Shown: piece by piece, positions 52,674 through 61,071 of the stretch
How the letters are laid out: the number at the start of each line of letters is the position of its first letter
Position numbering within the stretch: position 1 is the stretch's first letter
Source of the DNA: Iodobacter arcticus
GTDB lineage: Bacteria > Pseudomonadota > Gammaproteobacteria > Burkholderiales > Chitinibacteraceae
NCBI RefSeq assembly: GCF_042664895.1
Contig: NZ_JBHTBQ010000033.1
Span: 372,001-436,000, forward strand
Direction: 5' to 3'
DNA length: 64,000 nt
Position numbers and translations under genes: made by a program
The notes under the pieces: model-generated
What the model was told of the DNA's origin: nothing
Databases searched by the model: none
Seen by the model: the letters and a program-made list of their open reading frames with translations, nothing else

Positions 52674-53762
52674 TTAATGGCGCTTACCTAATTGATTCGC
52701 CACCAAAATTGCCGCATACACTGCATCGGCATCCACCTCAAACGGCATATTATGTATAGTTTCGCCTTTAGCACAAGCGGCTTTTGCGACGGCCATAAGG
52801 GCCTCGTTGCTGACATCGGCTGCGCCTATATCGGCAAGGCAAGTCGGTAGGCCAACGCTGCGGCAGAAGTCCAATACTTGATTGATTTCTTCTAATGGCG
52901 CGTTTTCTAGGGTCAATTGCACGAGCGTACCAAACGCTACTTTCTCGCCGTGAAATAAATGATGGCATTCGCTGAGCAAGGTCAGCCCGTTATGCACGGC
53001 ATGCGCGGCCGCTAATCCGCCGCTTTCAAAGCCAACCCCGCTTAAATAGGTATTGGCTTCAATAATATTTTCTACCGCAGGGGTTAGAACTTTATTCTCA
53101 ACCGTTAATTTGGCTTTTAAGCCATCCTTCAACAGTGTTTTATAACAAAGCTCAGCTAAAGCTAAGGCCGCTTGTGTAGGCATACCACCTGCCATTGTTG
53201 GGCGGCCAGAGCGCACATTGGCACGTGCTTCAAAATAAGTGGCTAATGCGTCGCCCATTCCAGAAACCAGCAATCGCGCAGGAGCTTGGGCTACAATTGC
53301 GCTATCTATTAATACCACTTCTGGGTTTTTAGGTAACATTAAATAAGATTCAAATTGCCCTTCTACGGTATATATAACCGATAGCGCACTGGTGGGGGCA
53401 TCGGTAGAGGCAATACTGGGAACAATCACCACAGGGACTTGATAGAAATGCGCCACGGCTTTGGCTGTATCGAGTGTTTTGCCACCACCTACGCCAATAA
53501 CTACTTTAATGCCTTGTGCTTTACATATAGCCACTAAGCGATCAATTTCTTTACGACAACACTCGCCCTCAAATGTTTCCATATGAAATGCAGCGTGAGC
53601 CTCTTCAAAGCTTTTGGTAATAATGTGGCTTGCAATTTGCTGCACCGTACTCCCACTAATAATCAGTGCTTTATCTCCCAATTGTTGGCTGTATTTTGCT
53701 AAAGAAGATAGTGCCCCTTTACCTTGGATATATTTACCAGGGCTTGAAATTATTTTTTCCAT
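52674..53762 (-). CDS. gldA: glycerol dehydrogenase
   Basis: A 362-residue NAD-dependent, zinc-binding member of the iron-containing alcohol dehydrogenase family, oxidising glycerol to dihydroxyacetone. The NAD motif GVGGGKTLDTAKAV and PSIASTDAPTSALSVIY are present. Metal ligands are Asp in SGMGDALATYFEA, His in AAHAVHNGLT and His in FHGEKVAFGTLV. It starts MEKIISSPGKYIQG behind a gggag site. No dihydroxyacetone kinase is adjacent, so the gene stands alone. Confidence 0.94.
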   Translation of the reverse strand: MEKIISSPGKYIQGKGALSSLAKYSQQLGDKALIISGSTVQQIASHIITKSFEEAHAAFHMETFEGECCRKEIDRLVAICKAQGIKVVIGVGGGKTLDTAKAVAHFYQVPVVIVPSIASTDAPTSALSVIYTVEGQFESYLMLPKNPEVVLIDSAIVAQAPARLLVSGMGDALATYFEARANVRSGRPTMAGGMPTQAALALAELCYKTLLKDGLKAKLTVENKVLTPAVENIIEANTYLSGVGFESGGLAAAHAVHNGLTLLSECHHLFHGEKVAFGTLVQLTLENAPLEEINQVLDFCRSVGLPTCLADIGAADVSNEALMAVAKAACAKGETIHNMPFEVDADAVYAAILVANQLGKRH

Positions 53763-54084
53763 GTGTTTCTCCCTACCATCTAATGCTTATTGGTCTTAAA
53801 TGCCTGCAATTAGTTCAAAATATTTATCTAGCTTTGAAGGTGATTATTTGCTAATTGATGAGTATCAATAAATAATTAATATTAATTTAGCTTCTTGGAC
53901 GAATAAATATTCTTATGGCATATTTTGCTTGTTTGTAATTTAATCAAATTAGCCAAACTAAGTATTTTTCAGTAATCACTCCACAAAATCGGGTCATTAT
54001 TAAGTATTAAGTAGGATTTTCTCGCCATCTTTGAGGGCCTATCAGCTTAAGCAAATACAATAGGAGTTGGTCTTTTTGTAGATC

Positions 54085-54136
54085 GGGTTAGCTGGTTTAT
54101 TCGCCTATTTTAAGGGCAGATAAACCAGCGTAACCC
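54085..54136. repeat. inverted repeat next to R1 copy 2
   Basis: The arms gggttagctggttta (54085-54099) and taaaccagcgtaaccc (54121-54136) face each other with about 20 bases between. It resembles the R1 hairpin core (gggttagc...gcgtaaccc). Confidence 0.6.
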
Positions 54137-54154
54137 AACATTTAAGCGTAAACA

Positions 54155-54220
54155 GAATGTTGGGTTGCGCGATAAAGCCCGCTAACCCAACCTACGAATG
54201 CCACTTAAGTTGATAGGATT
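54155..54220 (-). repeat. dispersed palindromic repeat R1, copy 2
   Basis: Read on the minus strand it gives aatcctatcaacttaagtgg followed by gtaggttgggttagcgggct and cgcaacccaac, matching copy 1 at 35926-35991. The region 53763-54246 shows no gene. Confidence 0.75.
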
Positions 54221-54246
54221 GGGGTTACCCCCTCCATTTACATCAA

Positions 54247-54828
54247 TTATTGCGATCTAAAACCTGCAGGGACTCCCCATATGTATTTAAGTATGACCCC
54301 CTTTTTATTCATATTTGCCGTATTAAGAGCAACTTGATGGTACAAAATATATAGGGCTATAGGATAAGCTAAAATATTTGGAATGAAATTACCGATAAAA
54401 TCACTCATCATTCCAACACTACTGTTATTTATGAAGCTATTTAAGAGGTTAACAGAGGCAGCATTGAGGTAAAGTTGATGTCCCCACCAATGCCAAGTGA
54501 TTTTATTTACGTTACCAGCGGCCTGTGAAATGGCGCTTTCTGAAAAGACGATTGTGTTTTCGCCAACAAAAGTAACCGTTTTTTCTTCCCCTAGAGAATC
54601 AGTAGGGGGGCTGGCTAGTACGTGGTCTCTGTATTTTTGTGTAATTGAAACATTTCTATCTTGGTCAATAATAAGATAACCGGCTTCAACAAGATCCAAC
54701 ATTTCCTGAGGGATTTCTCCATCTTCAGGAATTTCCATGTCATCTGTCGATTGGGCGTTTAAATCAGTATTGCCCGGAGTACTGTTCGATCGTGCCAATG
54801 CATGCACGCTGTCTACATATTTTTCCAT
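54247..54828 (-). CDS. hypothetical protein with hydrophobic C-terminal half
   Basis: A 193-residue protein I cannot assign. The first half is acidic and polar (DDMEIPEDGEIPQEMLDLVEAG). The middle holds GEENTIVFSE-like strands (FVGENTIVFSESAISQAAG) and the second half a hydrophobic segment (about 128-165, MMSDFIGNFIPNILAYPIAL). It ends KKGVILKYIWGVPAGFRSQ; short C-termini of this type occur in small secreted or pore-like bacterial proteins, but that likeness is weak evidence. No signal peptide is visible. It is AT-rich and flanked by repeats, which suggests transfer. Confidence 0.6.
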   Translation of the reverse strand: MEKYVDSVHALARSNSTPGNTDLNAQSTDDMEIPEDGEIPQEMLDLVEAGYLIIDQDRNVSITQKYRDHVLASPPTDSLGEEKTVTFVGENTIVFSESAISQAAGNVNKITWHWWGHQLYLNAASVNLLNSFINNSSVGMMSDFIGNFIPNILAYPIALYILYHQVALNTANMNKKGVILKYIWGVPAGFRSQ

Positions 54829-55433
54829 TTTTTTCTCTATTTAATTAGAAATTAAACCTGATTATCGCCATGCTTATGCACTCGCAGCGAATTAGTGCAC
54901 CCCTGCGTTTTATATTTGAATTGTTTGCATTAAGCGGGGAATTCCAAAATGAAGTGTTTGCTTCTTTAACCTCCTTTAATTATTAAATTCTAAAATACGA
55001 GTGTAACTAAATTCTGTCTGTAAGTGAAATTATGGTGTTGGTATTTTGTAATTTATTGACTTATTGGGCTTTGCCGTGCGCATACAATTTGGTGAAAACT
55101 AAAGTGCGGCGCTTCAAATCAAGGGGTGGGGCAGTGGTGTACGTAACTTTGATCGTCAAAGGAGGGGGCTATAAATGCGTGCAGATGAATACGCTAATGG
55201 CTGTGTGTTTAGGGTAAGTCCACTTGTGGTTTTGTGTTGCTTGGCCTTGAGCAGACTTGCGCCACAAAACGTGAATACAGTCCGACATGTTGGGCCGTAA
55301 ATCCGTAGAATCACTGAGGAGTTAATAAAAAAGAGTGAAAATCATCCGAAATGCGGAGATAAGGCTTTGATTGATTATCCGGATATCGAATGTTTTTTAT
55401 GTATTTTGGTCTCTATATTTTGACGGTAACAAA
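54829..55433. other. intergenic region, nothing recognised
   Basis: About 600 AT-rich bases between divergent genes. A 61-codon frame at 55032-55217 has no family features. It must hold the promoters for both sides. Confidence 0.45.
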
Positions 55434-56198
55434 TTGATTAATAATACTTTGATAAAGGTTGCAACTTACAACATTCACAAGGGATTGTCGCTCTTTAATC
55501 AGCGCTTGGTGGTGCATGATGTGCGCGAGGCTTTGCAGGCGCTTGCACCTGATTTAATTTTTTTGCAAGAAGTGCAAGGCGCGCATAGCCAGCGTGGGCA
55601 GCGCTTTGCAACGTGGCCAAGTAGCCCACAGCATGAGTTTCTGGCTGGGGATTTCCACACCGCTTATGGCTTAAATGCGCGCTATAAACTGGGCCATCAT
55701 GGTAATGCCTTGCTATCGCGTTTTCCTATTGTGCGTTGGCATAATCATGATTTAACTCTGCATCGTTTTGAGCAGCGCGGGGTTTTGCATTGTGAGCTGG
55801 CCGTGCCAGGTTGGCAGCAACCATTGCATGCATTGTGTGTGCACCTAAACTTACGCGCAATGGATAGGCGTAAGCAGGTGAAAATGCTGATTGAGCGGGT
55901 ATTAAATGATGTGCCTGAAGACGCGCCCCTCGTGCTTGCGGGTGATTTTAATGATTGGCGTGGCGAAGCTACGATGCAGTTTGCGCGTGAGCTGGGCTTG
56001 ATCGAGGCGTTTAATACTTTACATGGTGCATCTGCTAAAAGCTTTCCTGTGCAATTGCCTATTTTGTCTTTAGATCGGGTGTATCTGCGGGGTTTTTCTG
56101 TGCAAGTGGCGAATGTATTGGGGGGTATGCCTTGGTCGCGCTTATCGGATCATGCTCCGCTGTATGCAGTTTTACACCGCAATGAAGGGCTGGCGTAA
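55434..56198 (+). CDS. endonuclease/exonuclease/phosphatase family protein
   Basis: An EEP-fold metal-dependent phosphohydrolase of about 254 residues. Catalytic motifs are VATYNIHKG, IFLQEVQG, LAGDFNDWRGE, SLDRVYLRG and LSDHAPLYAV. No in-frame ATG precedes the conserved part: I chose TTG 55434 (LINNTLIKVATYN), though TTG at 55371 or 55449 could also be used. In E. coli the related ybhP lies beside clsB (ybhO), and the same pairing occurs here, so a role with cardiolipin or phospholipid metabolism is inferred. Confidence 0.83.
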   Translation: MINNTLIKVATYNIHKGLSLFNQRLVVHDVREALQALAPDLIFLQEVQGAHSQRGQRFATWPSSPQHEFLAGDFHTAYGLNARYKLGHHGNALLSRFPIVRWHNHDLTLHRFEQRGVLHCELAVPGWQQPLHALCVHLNLRAMDRRKQVKMLIERVLNDVPEDAPLVLAGDFNDWRGEATMQFARELGLIEAFNTLHGASAKSFPVQLPILSLDRVYLRGFSVQVANVLGGMPWSRLSDHAPLYAVLHRNEGLA

Positions 56199-56368
56199 GT
56201 TGTTAAGCCTATGTGCTGAGCTGTGAGTACTTGCCTTGGTCAGAGTGACTTTCGTGTCATTTTTATTGCCGCCTTGAAAAACGCGAATAAAACACGTGTA
56301 GGGTAGGCACACGCTTTATCAAATCATTTAAACGTAAACATTGTGTCAATGGCAGATGAGGCTGGCTT

Positions 56369-57532
56369 ATGTATGTGGCGGGAAATCGTTTTAAATTACT
56401 TTTTAATGGGCAGGATTATTTTCCGGCATTGATTGATGCGATTGACTTAGCGCAGCAGGAAATTTTTTTAGAAAGTTATTTATTTGAAGCGGATGAAATT
56501 GGTATCGCGGTGATGCAGGCCTTAATGGCGGCCGCTTTACGTGATGTGCGGGTTAATTTGCAACTTGATGGTTTTGGTGCTAGAAACTTACCCGTGCTTT
56601 GGCGTAAGAGACTGGCTGAAGCGGGTGTGCGCTTGTTGTTTTTTAGGCCGGAAGTGAAAGTATTGTCGCTAGATAGGCAGCGCTTGCGCCGCTTGCACCG
56701 TAAGCTGGCTGTGATCGATGGCAGTGTTGGGTTTATTGGTGGTATTAATATTTTGTCAGATTTTGAGCCCAAGCAGCCAGGGTGCGCACCGCGTTATGAT
56801 TATGCAGTGCGTATGGTTGGCCCGCTGGTGGCTCAGCTGCATGAATCAGCGGATCACTTGTGGCGGCATACCGCATGGGTGCAGCTTAAAAAGAACTGGG
56901 CGAAAAAAAGTTTGCTCAAGCCTTCCCTCAGCGTTGCAGGACGTGTACGCGGGCGCTTCGTTTATCGGGATAATTTGCGTCATCGACGGGATATCGAGCG
57001 TGAATACTTGCAGGCGATATGGCACGCCAAAAATGAAATCATTCTAGCCAATGCTTATTTTTTACCTGGTTATCGCTTACGCCAGGCCCTGATTCATGCT
57101 GCTAGGCGCGGGGTGAGTGTGGTATTGCTGGTGCAAGGTCGAGTGGATCAAGCCTTACTGCATTACGCCAGCCGTGGGTTTTATCATCAGTTTTTAAGTG
57201 CAGGTATCGAAATTTACGAGTATCAAGAAGGTTTTATGCACGCCAAAGTCGCCGTGATTGACGGCATATGGGCGACGGTAGGCTCGAGCAATATTGATCC
57301 CCTTAGCCTACTGCTGGCGCGTGAAGCCAATGTGTTTGTGCGCGAAAAACAATTTGCCGGCGAGTTGCGCGCGGATTTAAAACGCGCTCTGGAACATGAC
57401 GCCACCCAAATCAAAGAAAGTGATGTTGAGCGTGATCGCTGGGTTTACCGCGTACTACCCTGGCTTTGCCACGCGGTAGTTCGATTGATGATGGGGATTA
57501 GCGGCTACGGTGGGCGACGCTATTTGGAGTAA
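56369..57532 (+). CDS. clsB: cardiolipin synthase B
   Basis: A 387-residue phospholipase D superfamily enzyme that makes cardiolipin. The two HKD motifs are HRKLAVIDGSVGFIGGIN (about 111-130) and HAKVAVIDGIWATVGSSNIDP (about 290-312). There is no N-terminal pair of membrane spans, which is the ClsB/YbhO layout and not ClsA. It starts MYVAGNRFKLLFNGQDYFPAL. It follows the EEP hydrolase by 170 bases. Confidence 0.92.
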   Translation: MYVAGNRFKLLFNGQDYFPALIDAIDLAQQEIFLESYLFEADEIGIAVMQALMAAALRDVRVNLQLDGFGARNLPVLWRKRLAEAGVRLLFFRPEVKVLSLDRQRLRRLHRKLAVIDGSVGFIGGINILSDFEPKQPGCAPRYDYAVRMVGPLVAQLHESADHLWRHTAWVQLKKNWAKKSLLKPSLSVAGRVRGRFVYRDNLRHRRDIEREYLQAIWHAKNEIILANAYFLPGYRLRQALIHAARRGVSVVLLVQGRVDQALLHYASRGFYHQFLSAGIEIYEYQEGFMHAKVAVIDGIWATVGSSNIDPLSLLLAREANVFVREKQFAGELRADLKRALEHDATQIKESDVERDRWVYRVLPWLCHAVVRLMMGISGYGGRRYLE

Positions 57533-57628
57533 CCATGATGCGGAGTATCGTGTTTTTCAAGCGTATTACGACACAGTTGCCATCGGCTGTCGCAATACGC
57601 AAGTCTTGCTTATAACGGCTGCCAAGTA

Positions 57629-57862
57629 TTAATTGGTATTCGGCGAAATAGCAGGGCGGTCTTGTAGCTCACGTAGCAACTCTTTGTCATACACTTTAAC
57701 TGTGCTGCCGCCACGATCTTTGCGCGGGATATTGCTGCCGGTTACATATTCTTTTTCTTCCATCTCTGCATATTGCTTATTGTCCGCAGGAATGGTGCTG
57801 CATGCGTTGGCGAGTAAGCTGAGGGCGATCATTGCAATGTTTTTCTTATGCATGCGGCGCAT
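57629..57862 (-). CDS. small putative lipoprotein
   Basis: A product of about 77 residues with a lipoprotein signal: MHKKNIAMIALSLLANACST, lipobox LANAC. The mature part (PADNKQYAEMEEKEYVTGSN and on to RGGSTVKVYDKELLREL) is short and charged. I chose ATG 57862 (MRRMHKK); ATG 57853 is also possible, and the frame extends further to 57994. Small lipoproteins with a YVTGSN(I/L)PR motif are found across betaproteobacteria; their function is unknown. Confidence 0.7.
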   Translation of the reverse strand: MRRMHKKNIAMIALSLLANACSTIPADNKQYAEMEEKEYVTGSNIPRKDRGGSTVKVYDKELLRELQDRPAISPNTN

Positions 57863-58024
57863 TCCATTGTCGTATTTAGAAAGACTCTTATATTGCGCAC
57901 ACGATTTTCTGTCAATGGGGGTAAGTGGATTTTGTTGTTTTAAACCTTGTGGCACGTAATGAGTCAGGCGTTTTTTAAACGCATTCGCTTGCATCGGTGA
58001 GAAGAATATCGGCGATGAAGCCGC

Positions 58025-58034
58025 TTCAGACGGC
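58025..58034 (-). other. single match to the Neisseria 10-base DNA uptake sequence
   Basis: The text ttcagacggc is the exact reverse complement of GCCGTCTGAA. It lies in the 300-bp gap between the lipoprotein and cysS. I found no other copy, so its role as an uptake sequence is doubtful. The rest of 57863-58163 shows no gene. Confidence 0.35.
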
Positions 58035-58163
58035 AGAGCGTCGCAAGCAGAGCTTATGGATGCTCTGATTTATCTAGCGCCTTTTTACCTCTTAGCGCCC
58101 GCTTATGGAGCGCACTATTGACAGCTTTGGTAGAATCATTCTTTTACGTCGATGAAAGCACCC

Positions 58164-59549
58164 ATGTTAAATATCTACAACACACTGGCCCGCGAAAAAC
58201 AGCGTTTTCAGCCGATTACCGACGGCAAGGTGAATATGTATGTCTGCGGCATGACCGTGTACGACTACTGTCATCTGGGGCACGCCCGCATGGTGGTGGT
58301 GTTTGATATGGTGTCACGTTGGTTGCGGGCTTCCGGCTATCAGCTCACCCATGTACGCAATATCACCGATATTGACGACAAAATCATTAAACGCGCTTTA
58401 GAAAACGGCGAAACCATCAATGCATTAACCGGTCGCTTTATTACCGCCATGAATGAAGATTTCGATGCACTTGGCGTGATTCGCCCGGATCACGAGCCAC
58501 GCGCTACCGAGCACGTACAAGGCATGCACGATTTAATCGCCAAGCTCATTGAAAATGGCTTGGCTTACCCTGCACCTAATGGTGACGTGTATTACGCCGT
58601 GCGTAAATTTGAAGGCTACGGCAAATTATCCGGCAAATCGCTGGATGATTTGCGCGCAGGTGAGCGGGTGGATGTGGATGTAAATAAACAAGATCCGCTG
58701 GATTTTGTGCTCTGGAAAGCCGCTAAAGCTGACGAGCCGCAAGATGCCAAATGGGCGTCCCCATGGGGGACCGGGCGGCCGGGCTGGCATATCGAATGCT
58801 CGGCCATGAGTTGCTATCATCTGGGCAGCCATTTTGATATTCATGCTGGCGGCTCAGACTTGCAGTTTCCGCATCACGAGAATGAAATCGCCCAATCCGA
58901 AGGTGCACATGGCCATGCTTATGTGAATTACTGGATGCATAACGGTTTTATTCGTGTTGATAACGAGAAAATGTCCAAGAGTTTGGGCAATTTCTTCACC
59001 ATCCGCGAAGTGCTGGAAAAATACGATGCCGAAGTCGTGCGCTTCTTTATCTTGCGCGCGCATTACCGCAGCCAGCTGAACTACAGCGACGCCCATCTGG
59101 ATGATGCGAAAGGTGCATTAAGCCGTTTTTACACCACGCTGAAAAATGTGCCTGCTATCGAGTCAGAAATTGACTGGAGCAGCAGCTACGCTCTGCGCTT
59201 TAAAGCCGCAATGGATGACGACTTCAATACCGTTGAAGCCGTGGCAGTGTTATTTGAGCTGGCGCTGGAAGTCAATAAACAGCAATCAGGCGAGCTGGCT
59301 GGGCAGTTAAAAGCCTTGGGCGCAATCTTGGGCCTCTTGCAGCGTGAGCCGCAAGCTTACTTACAAGCCAGTATCGGAGAGGTAGAGGGTGAATATAGTG
59401 CGGCAGCGATTGAAGCTTTGATTGCAGGCCGTAAAGCCGCCCGCGTAGCTAAAAACTTTGCCGAATCTGATCGCATCCGTGACGAGCTGATCGCCGCTGG
59501 TATTGTGCTAGAAGACAGCGCGCAGGGTACAACTTGGCGTCGTGGCTAG
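58164..59549 (+). CDS. cysS: cysteinyl-tRNA synthetase
   Basis: A 461-residue class I aminoacyl-tRNA synthetase for cysteine. The HIGH-type motif is CGMTVYDYCHLGHARM and the KMSKS motif NEKMSKSLGNF. Zinc ligands appear at CGM (N-terminal), HIECSAM and HHENEIAQSEG. The start is MLNIYNTLAREKQ at 58164; an ATG four codons earlier (58152) is also in frame. The length is usual for the family. Confidence 0.96.
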   Translation: MLNIYNTLAREKQRFQPITDGKVNMYVCGMTVYDYCHLGHARMVVVFDMVSRWLRASGYQLTHVRNITDIDDKIIKRALENGETINALTGRFITAMNEDFDALGVIRPDHEPRATEHVQGMHDLIAKLIENGLAYPAPNGDVYYAVRKFEGYGKLSGKSLDDLRAGERVDVDVNKQDPLDFVLWKAAKADEPQDAKWASPWGTGRPGWHIECSAMSCYHLGSHFDIHAGGSDLQFPHHENEIAQSEGAHGHAYVNYWMHNGFIRVDNEKMSKSLGNFFTIREVLEKYDAEVVRFFILRAHYRSQLNYSDAHLDDAKGALSRFYTTLKNVPAIESEIDWSSSYALRFKAAMDDDFNTVEAVAVLFELALEVNKQQSGELAGQLKALGAILGLLQREPQAYLQASIGEVEGEYSAAAIEALIAGRKAARVAKNFAESDRIRDELIAAGIVLEDSAQGTTWRRG

Positions 59550-59554
59550 GGTTT

Positions 59555-59575
59555 GTAGGGCGGGTGAAACCCGCC
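59555..59575 (+). repeat. GTAGGGCGGGTGAAACCCGCC repeat, third copy
   Basis: The same 21 bases as at 52228-52248, beginning 5 bases behind the cysS stop. The near-palindrome may act as a weak hairpin behind cysS. Confidence 0.85.
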
Positions 59576-59623
59576 AATAATCAGCGAAGAATTTTGTTGA
59601 TATTAACTCCCCGATATTTCGTC

Positions 59624-59684
59624 ATTCCCGCGTAGGTGGGAATCCAGCAGTGCGGCTGGATTCCCGACAAAAACACTCGGGAAT
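59624..59684. repeat. dRS3-like palindrome cluster
   Basis: The first 20 bases (59624-59643) read attccc, 8 bases, gggaat, which is the pattern of the neisserial dRS3 repeat. They are followed by gggaatccagc facing gctggattccc, and by attcccga (59660-59667) facing tcgggaat (59677-59684). A related fragment (aatccagcagcgccgctgga) lies at 421-440. Confidence 0.7.
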
Positions 59685-59819
59685 GATTGCTTTTCTTGCT
59701 TGCTCATTTCGGGGGGGGGCTTATGTCTGAAGCTGCAAGAACGGCGGCTTGTCCCTGTCCTACAAAAGCACTTTGCCCAGCTATTTTTGCTTTAATGCCC
59801 TCTTTTTTATGGAAATAAA

Positions 59820-60308
59820 ATGAAATTTATTTTGCTCTTGTTGCTGATTGCGGCGGTGTTGATGTTTATTTCCATCCTTAAAGCAAAAACGCAGGGCGCT
59901 GCAGAGGATGGGGTTTGGCCGTTTTATGCTAAAAACCCGCTGACTACAGCAGAGCAGCAGCTTTATTTTCGTTTACTGCAAGCCATGCCTGGATATATTG
60001 TGCTGGCGCAGGTGCCGCTTTCTTGCTTATTGGGGTTAAAAAAGGGCAATAACGATCGTTCCTGGTTCAATCGGATTAATCGTATGAGCGCCGATTTTGT
60101 AGTGTGTAATAAAGATTCCAGCATTGTGGCGGTGATCGAGCTGGAGGATGCCACGCATCAGCGGCCGGATCACCTGTTGAACGATGCTAAAAAAGATAAG
60201 GCTTTAAGCTCGGCCGGGATTCGTGTGATCCGCTGGCAGGCCAAGGCTATGCCGGATGAAGCGGAAATCAGAGCAGCGCTTAGGCCGGTGATCACGATAG
60301 ACGCCTAG
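59820..60308 (+). CDS. membrane-anchored DUF2726 protein
   Basis: A 162-residue protein with an N-terminal span (FILLLLLIAAVLMFISIL) and a DUF2726 domain: NPLTTAEQQLYFRLLQAMPGY, VLAQVPLSCLL, SADFVVCNKDSSIVAVIELEDATH, DKALSSAGIRVIRWQAKAMP. The D, E-x-D and later K-rich pattern in DFVV...VIELED resembles restriction-endonuclease-like (PD-(D/E)XK) folds, an observation that does not prove nuclease activity. It stands alone and has a terminator behind it. Confidence 0.85.
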   Translation: MKFILLLLLIAAVLMFISILKAKTQGAAEDGVWPFYAKNPLTTAEQQLYFRLLQAMPGYIVLAQVPLSCLLGLKKGNNDRSWFNRINRMSADFVVCNKDSSIVAVIELEDATHQRPDHLLNDAKKDKALSSAGIRVIRWQAKAMPDEAEIRAALRPVITIDA

Positions 60309-60331
60309 TTGTAAATATGGCCTTAGTAAAT

Positions 60332-60357
60332 AGCACTCCATGCGAGTGCTTTTTTTA
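60332..60357 (+). terminator. terminator behind the DUF2726 gene
   Basis: Stem agcactc/gagtgct, loop catgc, followed by seven T. Confidence 0.88.
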
Positions 60358-60484
60358 AGCTCTGTCTGCATTAAATGTTGAAACATAGTTGAGTGGATAC
60401 TTATGCTTTTATAGGGTGTGCAAGTCGTTTTTCTTGCGCACCGCTTTTACCTTGAAGCGGCATCGCCACTAAGCAAAAAAACAA

Positions 60485-60725
60485 AAAGACTTTTTTAGTG
60501 CCTACGGCACATGGGTTTTGGAGCGGTAGCCACCGCGGGGGGGCCTTCCTTTCTTGAACGGCCAAGAAACGAAGCCAAAGAAGGCCGCCCCGACCAGCAC
60601 GAAATCCCCTCACTGCGGACAATCGAGCCGGCGGCTGCGGGACTCACTCGCTTCGCTCGCTCAAACAGGATCAAAGAAACCCCGCCCCGCTTGTTCCTCG
60701 CTTCGGCGTGCTTCAAGGGGACCCT
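60485..60725. repeat. dispersed repeat E, longer copy 2
   Basis: From 60591 on it matches 613-740 closely, and on the left it carries about 100 extra bases missing from copy 1. Both strands are open over 80-90 codons; the minus-strand product contains SPAAAGSIVRSEGISCWSG. Such translated repeats are often annotated as hypothetical proteins, but the identical non-coding context at copy 1 argues against a gene. The rest of 60358-61071 has no gene; the last 50 bases carry the glsA ribosome binding site. Confidence 0.7.
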
Positions 60726-61071
60726 AAAGCCCCGTGCAAAGATCACGTTTATTGCATACCTCGCTGTTTGCTAATAAAAAACCTTGATTTCAGTTTTCAA
60801 CTGTTAACGCAGACAGAGCCTTTTTTTATGGGTTTAAATCGGGCTAGTCCGTTTTTCTCCATCATTAGGCTGGGTTTTTAGGTATTAATGCGTACAACAA
60901 AAGGTAAATTTTTGTGTTAATTGATGTTTGAAATTATGCCGTCATTGCATCTTACATGCCTTTCTTACGGGGATTATGCAACTGACTTTGTACCGCTTCT
61001 CCTCTGTTTTTATTTGGTATATTTTCGTCTAGCGCGTTCCGACTAAAGGCGCGTTAACGAGGAGCTTTACA

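Noticed and set aside
58110..58150. TTGACA followed by TAGAAT ahead of cysS as a sigma-70 promoter
   Set aside because: Only 7 bases separate the two hexamers, far less than the usual 16-18.
60495..60746. 83-codon minus-strand frame in repeat E
   Set aside because: The same repeat at 613-740 is truncated and non-coding, so the frame is likely a repeat by-product.
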